Shown: positions 54,012 through 62,026 of the stretch, in pieces
Numbering within the stretch: position 1 is the stretch's first letter
Layout: every line of letters starts with the position of its first letter
Source of the DNA: Roseateles asaccharophilus
Lineage (GTDB): Bacteria > Pseudomonadota > Gammaproteobacteria > Burkholderiales > Burkholderiaceae_C
Length of the DNA: 64,000 nt
NCBI RefSeq assembly: GCF_004362405.1
Contig: NZ_SNXE01000001.1
Location: 1,009,781 to 1,073,780 of the forward strand
Direction of reading: 5' to 3'
The notes under the pieces: generated by a model
What the model was told of the DNA's origin: nothing
The model's database searches: none
The model's input: the letters and a program-made list of their open reading frames with translations, nothing else
Translations under genes and position numbers: made by a program

Positions 54012-55013
54012 ATGGCAACCGAGAACGTGATCCACCAGGCGCAGAGCGCCGCTGACTACGATGCGTCAGCCAAGCAGAAGGCCCAGGCCAAGACCGCGCG
54101 CATCCCCATCAAGATCGTGCCGGCCGAGACCCTGAAGAAGCCGGACTGGATCCGCGTCAAGGCCGGCTCGCCCAGCACCCGCTTCTACGAGATCAAGCAG
54201 ATCCTGCGCGAGCACAAGCTGCACACGGTCTGCGAGGAAGCCTCCTGCCCGAACATCGGCGAGTGCTTCGGCAAGGGCACGGCCACCTTCATGATCATGG
54301 GTGACAAGTGCACCCGCCGCTGCCCCTTCTGCGATGTGGGCCATGGCCGCCCCGATCCGCTGGACGTGAACGAGCCCGAGAACCTGGCCAAGACCATTGC
54401 CGCGCTCAAGCTCAAGTACGTGGTCATCACCAGCGTGGACCGCGACGATCTGCGCGACGGCGGCGCCGGCCACTTTGCCGAGTGCATCCGCAAGGTGCGC
54501 GAGCTCAGCCCCCAGACCCAGATCGAGGTGCTGGTGCCCGACTTCCGCGGCCGCATGGACCGTGCGCTGGACATCCTCAAGGCCGCGCCGCCGGACGTGA
54601 TGAACCACAACCTCGAGACCGCGCCGCGCCTGTACAAGGAAGCGCGCCCGGGCTCGGACTACCAGTTCAGCCTGAACCTGCTCAAGCGCTTCAAGGAAGA
54701 AGTGCCGGGCGTGCCCACCAAGAGCGGCATCATGGTGGGCCTGGGCGAGACCGACGAGGAAATCCTCCAGGTCATGCGCGATATGCGTGCCCACAACATC
54801 GACATGCTGACCATCGGCCAGTACCTCGCTCCTTCCGGCCACCACCTGCCGGTGCGCCGCTATGTGCACCCGGACACCTTCAAGATGTTCGAGGAAGAGG
54901 CCTACAAGATGGGCTTCACCCATGCAGCCGTGGGCGCCATGGTGCGCAGCAGCTACCACGCCGACCAGCAGGCTCACGAGGTGCTGAACGTCGGTGCTCG
55001 CGAAGTGCCTTGA
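54012..55013 (+). CDS. lipA: Lipoyl synthase LipA
   Basis: Radical-SAM enzyme that inserts two sulfurs into protein-bound octanoyl groups. The 333-residue protein has the auxiliary cluster cysteines Cys74, Cys79 and Cys85 ([13 protein letters not shown]), the radical-SAM C-x3-C-x2-C at Cys100, Cys104 and Cys107 (KCTRRCPFC), and the C-terminal RSSYHAD that coordinates the auxiliary cluster. Co-transcribed with lipB. Confidence 0.97.
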   Translation: MATENVIHQAQSAADYDASAKQKAQAKTARIPIKIVPAETLKKPDWIRVKAGSPSTRFYEIKQILREHKLHTVCEEASCPNIGECFGKGTATFMIMGDKCTRRCPFCDVGHGRPDPLDVNEPENLAKTIAALKLKYVVITSVDRDDLRDGGAGHFAECIRKVRELSPQTQIEVLVPDFRGRMDRALDILKAAPPDVMNHNLETAPRLYKEARPGSDYQFSLNLLKRFKEEVPGVPTKSGIMVGLGETDEEILQVMRDMRAHNIDMLTIGQYLAPSGHHLPVRRYVHPDTFKMFEEEAYKMGFTHAAVGAMVRSSYHADQQAHEVLNVGAREVP

Positions 55014-55028
55014 AGCCGATTTGGCGAA

Positions 55029-55865
55029 TCAGCGGTAGCCGACGCGGCTCCTGAATTCGTCGAGCATGCGCTGATAGCTGCCATCCCTGCGCATCTGGTT
55101 CAGGCCTTGACCGAACTGCAGGGCCAGGCGCTCGCCCTGCGGATGCTGCTTAGAGAAGGCCAGCCAGAAGCCGTCCATAGAGACGATGCCTGTGCGCCTG
55201 ACCCGGCCACGGAATTCGGGCGTTTTGTCGATTCGCATGGAGCCCGGCGTTCGATTGAGCAAGATGTAGTCGACACGCCGGCTCAACAGCATGCGGATGA
55301 GTGCCGTGTCCGAGACCGCGCTGAACTTCTGGATACGGCCGTCATGCATGAACTCGCTGGGGTAGGTGTAGCCGTTCGTATAGGCCACGCGCTTGCCGCG
55401 CAGATCGGACAAGCGCATCTCCGACGCGGCGTCCTCCACGCGTCCGTAGATGGACAACTCCTCTTCGAACATCGCCGGCTGATGCCAGACATAGTCGCTC
55501 CGGTTGTCGTCGGTGATCGTGGCGTTGAAGCAGCCCGCCACCTGTCCGGTCTTGGCATACAGCATGCAGCGAGCGAAGGGCACGGAGATGATCTTGACAG
55601 TCAGGCCCTGAGAGGCAAAGACGGCGCGCACCAAGTCGACGGCGAAGCCCACAGGCGCGGCCTGAGGCTCGGCAGTCGATGCCGCGCTGTAAGGGGGCCA
55701 GTCGTCCTCCCCCGCCAACACGATTTCGGCGGCCTGCTGCGCAGGGGGCGCTGATTGCGCGCATGCTGACGAATATCCGCCAAGCATCAGTGCCAGAGTC
55801 AGGGTGGCCCTGGCCACCAAGTCCCCGAGATGAAGTGCCTGCCGCAGAATGCAAGAGGCCGGCAT
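55029..55865 (-). CDS. Periplasmic solute-binding protein (SBP_bac_3 type)
   Basis: A 278-residue exported protein. The N-terminal signal sequence ends near LGGYSSACAQ (about 36). The mature part is a type-II periplasmic-binding fold: EIVLAGEDDWPPYSAAS, PVGFAVDLVRAVF, ATITDDNRSDYVW, LRGKRVAYTNGYTYPSEF and a C-terminal NQMRRDGSYQRMLDEF. It resembles stand-alone binding proteins of the transporter substrate-binding-domain family, without adjacent permease genes. The ligand is unknown. Confidence 0.85.
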   Translation of the reverse strand: MPASCILRQALHLGDLVARATLTLALMLGGYSSACAQSAPPAQQAAEIVLAGEDDWPPYSAASTAEPQAAPVGFAVDLVRAVFASQGLTVKIISVPFARCMLYAKTGQVAGCFNATITDDNRSDYVWHQPAMFEEELSIYGRVEDAASEMRLSDLRGKRVAYTNGYTYPSEFMHDGRIQKFSAVSDTALIRMLLSRRVDYILLNRTPGSMRIDKTPEFRGRVRRTGIVSMDGFWLAFSKQHPQGERLALQFGQGLNQMRRDGSYQRMLDEFRSRVGYR

Positions 55866-55880
55866 GCGAGGCTCCGATGC

Positions 55881-56393
55881 TCAGCCGGCTTCTGCCAGCA
55901 GCTTTTCGACCAGACCGTGCAGCGCGGCGAAGTCCGGCGTACCCACATAGCGCTTGACGATCTCGCCGCGCTTGTTGATCAGTAGGGTGGTGGGGGTCAG
56001 CTGGATATCGCCGAACTTCTGGGCGATTGCCCCGGTGTTGTCGATGGCCACGCCGAAGGGCAGCTTGCGGCTGGCGGCGAAGTTGGCCACATAGGCCGGC
56101 GGGTCGTAGCTCATGGCCACGGCCAAGGTGTCGAAGCCGCGGGCCTTGAACTTCTCGTGGGTGGCGACGATCTCGGGCATTTCGGCTACACAGGTGGTGC
56201 AACTGGTGGCCCAGAAGTTCACCAGCATGACCTTGCCCTGCCACTGGGCGGAGTCGAATTTGCTGCCATCCAGCAGCACATAGCTGATGGCGGGGGCTTT
56301 GTCCCGCTGACCCAGGCTTTGGTAGGTCAGCAGGCCTGCGCCGGCCAGCAGCGCCACGGCCAGCAGGGGCCCGAGAAGTCGGCTTGCTTTCAT
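55881..56393 (-). CDS. TlpA-like thiol:disulfide oxidoreductase
   Basis: A 170-residue membrane-anchored periplasmic thioredoxin. One N-terminal hydrophobic helix (LLAVALLAGAGLLTY) precedes the TlpA/ResA fold with the CxxC active site NFWATSCTTC (Cys65 and Cys68) and the cis-proline loop LTPTTLLI. It probably reduces disulfides in proteins such as cytochrome c maturation or copper-site factors, but no such genes are adjacent. Confidence 0.92.
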   Translation of the reverse strand: MKASRLLGPLLAVALLAGAGLLTYQSLGQRDKAPAISYVLLDGSKFDSAQWQGKVMLVNFWATSCTTCVAEMPEIVATHEKFKARGFDTLAVAMSYDPPAYVANFAASRKLPFGVAIDNTGAIAQKFGDIQLTPTTLLINKRGEIVKRYVGTPDFAALHGLVEKLLAEAG

Positions 56394-56439
56394 GGCTGGC
56401 AGTGTAGATCAGGGGGGCAGCGCCCGCAGCGCAGCGTGT

Positions 56440-57585
56440 CTACTGCGGCTTGGACAGCTCGAATCGCAACACCGACGGCAGGGCGTCGTCGACGTGGCTC
56501 CGCGAGATGCGCGCAATGCCCTCAGGCGTGGCGGTGGAGAGTTGCGTCAGTTGCTCGCCGTCCAGGACTTCGATGAAGCAAAGCCCCGGCGCATCCAGGC
56601 TCAGGTCCTGACGCAGGCGCTCCAGTTCGGGGCTGCGCAGGGCGCTTTCAAAAAGAATGACGTGAGGCAGGCCTTCGGCGCAGAAGTCCGCGGCCTGCGC
56701 GACGGAGTCGACCGCGTCTGTCAGCAGGCCCATATGCTGCACGGCGGACTGCAGCTGGCTGCGCAGTTCCTGGCGTGGCGAGACGATGAGCAAATGGCTG
56801 CCCGTCAGCGGCTTGGCGGCTGCAGCGGGTTCGATCACGGGCGGCGCTGGCGGCGCGGGCGCGTCGTCCTCACCCATGGTCTGGGGGAACTCCAGGGTGA
56901 GCACGGTGATGCCGGCCTGGTCTTCGCGCAGCGGCAGCACACCCATGGTGAGTGCGGTCTGTTCAACCAGCCGCCAAGCCAGGGAGTTGAGCGTGGCGGG
57001 GGGCTCGGCGGTGTTCAGGGCGGCCTGCGTCAGGTCCTGGGAGCGGTGGGCGAAGCGGCACACCAGCCTCGCCTTGTGAGGCCAGGGCGTCAGATCCAGG
57101 CGCAGGTCGATGGAGGAATGGGTGCTGTTCAGCGCCCAGTCCATCAGGGCATTGAGCAGGGAATGCATCAGCGCACCGTCGGCCATGACCTCGATGGGCT
57201 TGAGCATCTGGCGTATCTGAATGCCGCGGGCCTGGGTGTCCCGGCTGCGCTGGGCCAGCACGCCGCGCAGCAGCTGGGCCAGGTGCAGGCGCTCGCGGGC
57301 CAGGCGCAGCCTGCCCGAAGCCAGGCGGGCCAGTTGCTGACCCAGCATGCCGGCCTCGCGGGCATGTCCCACGGATTCGCGCAAGGTTCGCAGGCTCTGG
57401 CGATCGATCTGACCGGTGACGGTCAGGTTGTGGATGCGTTCCAGGGCCGCGGACAAGGGGCCTGCAATTTCGGCGCCCAGCTGCTGCATGATCTGAGCCC
57501 ATTGCGCCGCGGTCAGCTCCTGCGCCACATCATTGGCTGCGCCCGTGATGGGCGCGGCTGTGGGGGCGGGTTTGGGGCTTTCCAT
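56440..57585 (-). CDS. Degenerate histidine-kinase/receiver-like protein
   Basis: A 381-residue protein with the layout of a hybrid kinase but missing key residues. Residues about 30-120 look like a kinase dimerisation helix pair (PLSAALERIHNLTVTG) without a phospho-acceptor histidine. A GHKL-like region (ADGALMHSLLNALMDWALNST) has an N-box-like Asn but no clear glycine box. The C-terminal 120 residues resemble a receiver (SHLLIVSPRQELRSQL), with Glu at the usual phospho-Asp strand (VILFESALRS). A regulatory or scaffolding role is possible. The start is uncertain; longer frames reach 57738. Confidence 0.6.
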   Translation of the reverse strand: MESPKPAPTAAPITGAANDVAQELTAAQWAQIMQQLGAEIAGPLSAALERIHNLTVTGQIDRQSLRTLRESVGHAREAGMLGQQLARLASGRLRLARERLHLAQLLRGVLAQRSRDTQARGIQIRQMLKPIEVMADGALMHSLLNALMDWALNSTHSSIDLRLDLTPWPHKARLVCRFAHRSQDLTQAALNTAEPPATLNSLAWRLVEQTALTMGVLPLREDQAGITVLTLEFPQTMGEDDAPAPPAPPVIEPAAAAKPLTGSHLLIVSPRQELRSQLQSAVQHMGLLTDAVDSVAQAADFCAEGLPHVILFESALRSPELERLRQDLSLDAPGLCFIEVLDGEQLTQLSTATPEGIARISRSHVDDALPSVLRFELSKPQ

Positions 57586-57737
57586 GGGCGAGGCTGGCTG
57601 CGCTGTTGGCGATGGCTGTCTGAATGGGGTGGGGCGGTGGGAGCGGTCGCCATGGTCTGGGCGGGCCTCTGACCCGTCCATCCCCCGTCCCGGGGGAAAC
57701 CCCCGTGGCGGGGTGGTGCGCGACGCCCCGTCCGGCA

Positions 57738-58457
57738 CTATCTCACGCCGCGAGGCGCGTCAGCCACGGCCAGCAGGTGGCGCACAAGGGCCTGGGGGGC
57801 GCTGATCATCGCATCGTGGCCCGTGGGAATCTCCAGCACCTGCCAGCCCGGCTGCTCACGGACACGGCGCCGTGCCCGGTCTATGGTGGGCAGGGCCGGA
57901 TCGGTGCAATCGATGAAGCTGCGCGGCAGGGCCGCGATGCGGTTCGCATCGAAATGCAGGGGCTCGTCATAGCAGCCCCCAGGCTGGGGTGTCAGGTGCC
58001 GGCTGACCCATTCAGCATCCTCGGCCTGCAGCCCGAAGACATCGGGTGGCGAGGGCGGCAGATGCCCCAGGGCGGCGATGGTGGCGCGGCGCTGCGCCTG
58101 GGTCTCGGGCGCGTGGGCGCTGCTCCAGGCCTCGCCGGGCAGGGGAACGCTGGCATCCACATAGACGAGTTGGCCGATGCGCGCGGCCAGTCGCTGGGCC
58201 GCGCCGGTGATGACCATGCCGGCATAGCTGTGGCCCACCAGGATGCAGTGCTGCAGCTCTTCCGCCTCGATCACAGCGACCACATCCTCGATATGGGTGG
58301 ACAGGCCAACGCCCGGGCCCGCCAGATGGGCGCGCTCGCCCACGCCTGTCAGGCTGACGGTGAAAGCCCTGTGACCCGCAGCCCACAGGCCCGGCAGAAC
58401 CCGCTTCCAGCACCAGGCGCCATGCCAGGCGCCGTGCACCAGGACGAAGTCACTCAT
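57738..58457 (-). CDS. Alpha/beta hydrolase (esterase-like)
   Basis: A 239-residue hydrolase like plant methyl-esterases and their bacterial homologues. Motifs: FVLVHGAWHGAWCWKRV (oxyanion), nucleophile elbow LVGHSYAGMVI, and histidine in IPTGHDAMIS. No signal peptide. It overlaps the CoA-transferase gene by four bases (58454-58457) on the same strand, so the two are co-transcribed; the substrate is unknown. Confidence 0.87.
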   Translation of the reverse strand: MSDFVLVHGAWHGAWCWKRVLPGLWAAGHRAFTVSLTGVGERAHLAGPGVGLSTHIEDVVAVIEAEELQHCILVGHSYAGMVITGAAQRLAARIGQLVYVDASVPLPGEAWSSAHAPETQAQRRATIAALGHLPPSPPDVFGLQAEDAEWVSRHLTPQPGGCYDEPLHFDANRIAALPRSFIDCTDPALPTIDRARRRVREQPGWQVLEIPTGHDAMISAPQALVRHLLAVADAPRGVR

Positions 58458-59713
58458 TGCACGACCCCTTGCGCCTTGAGTTGCGCGATCTCGTCTGCAC
58501 TCAGACCGGCTTCCCTGAGCAGTTCTTCGCTGTGCTGGCCCAGCAAGGGGGGCGCGCGGCGGTAGCTGACCGGCGTGGCCGAGAGCTTGATGGGATTGGC
58601 GACCAGGCGCAGCGAATCGCTGAGCGGGTGCTCCATCGCCACCTGCAAGTCACGGGCCTGGACTTGCGGGTCGGCAAACACCTCGGCCAAGTTGTTGATG
58701 GCGCCACAGGGCACCTTGGCGGCTTCAAGCGCTTCGAGCCAGCTTTGTCGGGGACGGGTCTTGAGGGCGGCTGCGATCTCGGGCACCAGCAGTTCGCGAT
58801 GACGGACCCGGTCGGCATTGCGGGCAAAGCGCGCATCGGTCGCCCAGTCCGGGCGGCCGGCGATCTCGGCGAACTTGGCGAACTGCTTGTCATTGCCCAC
58901 AGCCAGAATCAGGTGGCCATCGCTGGCCTCAAAAGCTTGGTAGGGCACGATATTGGCATGGGCATTGCCCATGCGCCGCGGCGCAACGCCCGTGCACAGG
59001 TAGTTGGCACCCAGATTGGCGAGCATGGCGACCTGGGTGTCCAGCAGGGCCATGTCGATGACCTGGCCCTGGCCCGTGGCGTCGCGGTGGCGCAGGGCGG
59101 CCAGGATGGCCACGGTGCTGTACAGGCCGGTGAATAGGTCGGCCACGGCCACGCCCACCTTCTGCGGGCCGCCGCCGGGCAGGTCGTCGCGCTCGCCGGT
59201 GACGCTCATCAAGCCGCCCAGGCCCTGCACGGCGTAGTCGTAACCGGCGCGGTCCTTGTAGGGGCCGGTCTGGCCGAAGCCGGTGATGGAGCAGATCACC
59301 AGGCCCGGGTACTCCGCCAGCAGGCTCTGGGCGTCCAGGCCGTAACGGGCCAGATCGCCCACCTTGAAGTTCTCCACCAGCACGTCCACCTGGCCCGCCA
59401 GCTTGCGGATCAGGGCCTGGCCCGCGGGGCTGGCGATGTCCACCGCCAGGGAGCGCTTGTTGCGATTGGCGCCCAGGTAGTAGGCGGCCTCGGAGCTGTC
59501 CTGACCCTCGCGGTCCTTCAGATAGGGCGGCCCCCAGGCGCGGGTGTCGTCGCCACTGCCGGGGCGCTCGATCTTGATCACGTCGGCACCCAGGTCGGCC
59601 AGGGTCTGGGTGCACCAGGGGCCGGCCAGCACGCGCGAGAGATCCAGCACCCGGACCCCGCTGAGGGCTCCGGGAGTTTGGGCTTGCGTGTCGTGGTCGG
59701 CTTGCTTGTTCAT
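58454..59713 (-). CDS. CaiB/BaiF CoA-transferase, SUGCT-like
   Basis: A second family III CoA-transferase, 419 residues, not closely similar to the one at 2229-3422. It begins with SGVRVLDLSRVLAGPWCTQTLADLGADVIKIERPGSGDD and has the catalytic aspartate in GVAVADLFTG, the pattern of succinyl-CoA:glutarate CoA-transferase-like members. The start at 59713 (MNKQADHD) fits the family; an upstream ATG adds 20 residues. Its overlap with the downstream hydrolase gene suggests a common pathway. Glutarate, or another dicarboxylate, is a candidate substrate. Confidence 0.87.
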   Translation of the reverse strand: MNKQADHDTQAQTPGALSGVRVLDLSRVLAGPWCTQTLADLGADVIKIERPGSGDDTRAWGPPYLKDREGQDSSEAAYYLGANRNKRSLAVDIASPAGQALIRKLAGQVDVLVENFKVGDLARYGLDAQSLLAEYPGLVICSITGFGQTGPYKDRAGYDYAVQGLGGLMSVTGERDDLPGGGPQKVGVAVADLFTGLYSTVAILAALRHRDATGQGQVIDMALLDTQVAMLANLGANYLCTGVAPRRMGNAHANIVPYQAFEASDGHLILAVGNDKQFAKFAEIAGRPDWATDARFARNADRVRHRELLVPEIAAALKTRPRQSWLEALEAAKVPCGAINNLAEVFADPQVQARDLQVAMEHPLSDSLRLVANPIKLSATPVSYRRAPPLLGQHSEELLREAGLSADEIAQLKAQGVVQ

Positions 59714-59782
59714 GCGGGCATTGTGCTGCAGCGCTGCGGCCTGCCGCGGCGCCCGTCGGGCAGGGCTGCCCATAATGGGCGC

Positions 59783-60322
59783 ATGATGAACAAACCGCTC
59801 GCAGTCCGCCCCGCGCCCCGGTTTCCGGGGGGCGTTCGGCGCGGCGTCTTCCTGTTGGTGGGGCTGGCGACCTTGTTGGCGTGCTCACCCCAGCTTGATT
59901 GGCGAGAGCTGCGCCCCGATGGCAGCGGTGCGCAAGTGCTGTTCCCCTGCAAGCCCGATATCGATGTGCGCCCGGCGCCCAGCCCCAGGGGCCTGGTGGT
60001 CTGCAAGGCGGCGGCACAGAGTTTCTCGCTGTCTTGGGCCGAGGTGGCCGAGCCCGCCCAGGTCGGCGCGGCCTTGCGCGCCATGCGCGAGGCTTTGGCG
60101 GCGAAGCTGGGCGCCCCGCTGCCAGAGGCCCAGACGCTGGTCGTGCCCGGCATGACGCCCCAGCTGGAGGCTGTTCAGCTGCGACTGCAGGGACGGGATC
60201 AGGCTGCGAGGGTGGCGGTCTTCGCGCGGGGTCTGCGGGTCTATCAGCTGACGCAGCTGGGAGCCGGCCTTGACGAGCAAGCCTGGGAGACCTTTCTCAC
60301 GGGATTGAAGTTGCTGCCCTGA
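59783..60322 (+). CDS. Hypothetical lipoprotein
   Basis: A 179-residue protein with a lipoprotein signal (GVFLLVGLATLLAC, lipobox LLAC near residue 34). The mature part has two further cysteines (VLFPCKPD and LVVCKAAA) and no family I recognise. Tandem ATGs occur at 59783 and 59786. It is followed 30 bases later by the EIIA gene and may share its transcript. Confidence 0.72.
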   Translation: MMNKPLAVRPAPRFPGGVRRGVFLLVGLATLLACSPQLDWRELRPDGSGAQVLFPCKPDIDVRPAPSPRGLVVCKAAAQSFSLSWAEVAEPAQVGAALRAMREALAAKLGAPLPEAQTLVVPGMTPQLEAVQLRLQGRDQAARVAVFARGLRVYQLTQLGAGLDEQAWETFLTGLKLLP

Positions 60323-60352
60323 AGTGTGGGGTCTGCCGGGGATAATGGGGGC

Positions 60353-60781
60353 ATGTCCGGCTTGCTGCTGATCGCCCATGCTCCTCTGGCTTCCGCCCTG
60401 AAGGCGGTGGCCGAGCATACGTTTCCCAACTGCGCCCCGCAGCTGACCGTTCTGGATGTGACGCCGGAGATGTCGGTGGAGGCCGTGGAACGCGAAGCTC
60501 GGGCCCTGCTCGCGGCGGCCGGCCATGCTGAGTTTCTGGTGCTGACCGATGTGTTCGGTGCGACGCCCTGCAATGCCGCCCAGCGTTTGCTGGACGATGC
60601 CGGTCATGTTCGCGTGATTGCCGGGGTCAATGTGCCCATGCTCTGGCGGTCCTTGTGTTACGCCGCGGAACCGGTGGCCCAGCTGGTGCAGCGTGCCAGC
60701 GACGGCGGCGCCCGCGGCATCGTGCTCGGCGGCGCGCCCGAACTCGCCTCCCCCACCATTCCCTGTTCCCCCACAACCTGA
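60353..60781 (+). CDS. PTS EIIA component, mannose type
   Basis: A 142-residue EIIA-Man fold protein. The phosphorylated histidine is His9 (LLLIAHAPLASALK), and DVFGATPCNAAQ and GVNVPMLWRSL are conserved. It receives phosphate from HPr. There is no EIIB, EIIC or EIID nearby, so it is probably a regulatory output of a permease-less PTS. ptsH follows after seven bases. Confidence 0.92.
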   Translation: MSGLLLIAHAPLASALKAVAEHTFPNCAPQLTVLDVTPEMSVEAVEREARALLAAAGHAEFLVLTDVFGATPCNAAQRLLDDAGHVRVIAGVNVPMLWRSLCYAAEPVAQLVQRASDGGARGIVLGGAPELASPTIPCSPTT

Positions 60782-60788
60782 ACGGCCG

Positions 60789-61058
60789 ATGCTCAAGACC
60801 ACTCTCACCATCAGCAACAAACTGGGGCTGCATGCCCGCGCTTCGGCCAAGCTGACCAAGCTGGCCGGCAGTTTTCAGTGTGAGGTATTCATGAGCCGCA
60901 ATGGCCGCCGCGTCAATGCCAAGAGCATCATGGGGGTGATGATGCTGGCGGCGGGTCTGGGCTCCCAGGTGGAACTGGAAACCGATGGCACGGATGAGCA
61001 GGCGGCGCTGGACGCCATTACCGCCCTGGTGAACGACAAGTTCGGCGAGGGCCAGTGA
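60789..61058 (+). CDS. ptsH: Phosphocarrier HPr
   Basis: An 89-residue HPr with active-site His15 (KLGLHARASAK) and regulatory Ser46 (NAKSIMGV), which is the target of HPr kinase/phosphatase in many proteobacteria. It carries phosphate from Enzyme I to EIIA. It lies seven bases after the EIIA-Man gene. Confidence 0.96.
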   Translation: MLKTTLTISNKLGLHARASAKLTKLAGSFQCEVFMSRNGRRVNAKSIMGVMMLAAGLGSQVELETDGTDEQAALDAITALVNDKFGEGQ

Positions 61059-61089
61059 GGCGGGTGAGGGCGCTGCCGGCCCTCAGCGC

Positions 61090-61914
61090 TCAGCTCGGGT
61101 CGATGAAATGGCGGCGATAGCGCTCGGGTAGATCGGCGATGCGCATCAGCAGGGGCAGGTCGGCCGTGTTGAAGTCTGGATCCCAGGCCGGGGCGCCGAG
61201 CACCTTGGCGCCACAGCGCAGATAGCCCTTGATCAGGGGCGGCGGTTCGGCTGCAAGGTCTTGCCGCAGTTCGTCGACGGGCAGCGGGAGGCGCGGGCGG
61301 ACCTGATGCTCGATGCCAGCCATATGGGTCTGTGACAGCTGTTGCCACAGGCTGGCCGCGTAGTGGCCGCCGTCACGCATGCTGATGCTGGCGCAGCCCA
61401 CCATGGTGTCCAGCCGATTGCGATGCATGAACTCCGCCAGCGCGCCCCAGAGCAGCATGATGGCGCCGCCACTGCGGTGCGCCGGGTGCACGCAGGAACG
61501 ACCCAGCTCGACCATCTGCTCGCGCAGGCCGCGAAGCCGGGTCAGATCAAACTCGGTCTCGCTGTACAAGCCGCCCGCCCGCCTCGCGGCTGTGGGTGTC
61601 AGTACCCGGTAGGTGCCAATCACGGGGCCGCTGCGCTCGCCCGGCTCGATGGCGCGTACCAGCAAGTGTTCGCAGAAGGGGTCAAAGGCATCGATGTCAT
61701 GCGCTGCCGGCGCGCCCTGGGGCGGGTTGAGCCGAGCCCCCATTTCGTTGACGAAGACCTCATAGCGCAGGCGCTGGGCTTCGCGCACCTCGTCTTCGTG
61801 GCGGGCCCATTGCACAAGCAGTCGGGCGCGGGGGGGGGCAGTCTGGCGATTGGCCTGAGTCGCCGCGTGGCTCAGTTCGGCAATCGGGAGTGTGGGCGAA
61901 GGAATGTCCCGCAT
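61090..61914 (-). CDS. olsB: OlsB-type GNAT N-acyltransferase
   Basis: Acyltransferase of the GNAT fold that transfers a 3-hydroxyacyl group to the alpha-amine of ornithine (lyso-ornithine lipid synthesis) if the call is right. The 274-residue protein has RLRYEVFVNEMGARL near residue 65, VELGRSCVHPAHRSGGAIMLLWGALAEFM, and the C-terminal LIKGYLRCGAKVLG with DPDFNTADLPLL, all characteristic. GAGG six bases before the ATG at 61914 favours that start over two upstream ATGs. It sits on the opposite strand between ptsH and ptsI. No olsA acyltransferase is nearby. Confidence 0.87.
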   Translation of the reverse strand: MRDIPSPTLPIAELSHAATQANRQTAPPRARLLVQWARHEDEVREAQRLRYEVFVNEMGARLNPPQGAPAAHDIDAFDPFCEHLLVRAIEPGERSGPVIGTYRVLTPTAARRAGGLYSETEFDLTRLRGLREQMVELGRSCVHPAHRSGGAIMLLWGALAEFMHRNRLDTMVGCASISMRDGGHYAASLWQQLSQTHMAGIEHQVRPRLPLPVDELRQDLAAEPPPLIKGYLRCGAKVLGAPAWDPDFNTADLPLLMRIADLPERYRRHFIDPS

Positions 61915-62026
61915 GGGCAACCTCGTCATGATTGGGTTGCTGGGCATGCTCGGGCGGGAGGGTGACGCAGGCATGACCATGGAGTGACCGATACGTGAAG
62001 CCGGGCGCTGCTACAGTCGGCCAATC

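Noticed and set aside
57586..57737. Extension of the degenerate kinase gene to an ATG at 57738
   Set aside because: The added residues are proline/arginine-rich without domain character and would abut the hydrolase stop. The start at 57585 begins near the helical domain, although its ribosome binding site is also weak.
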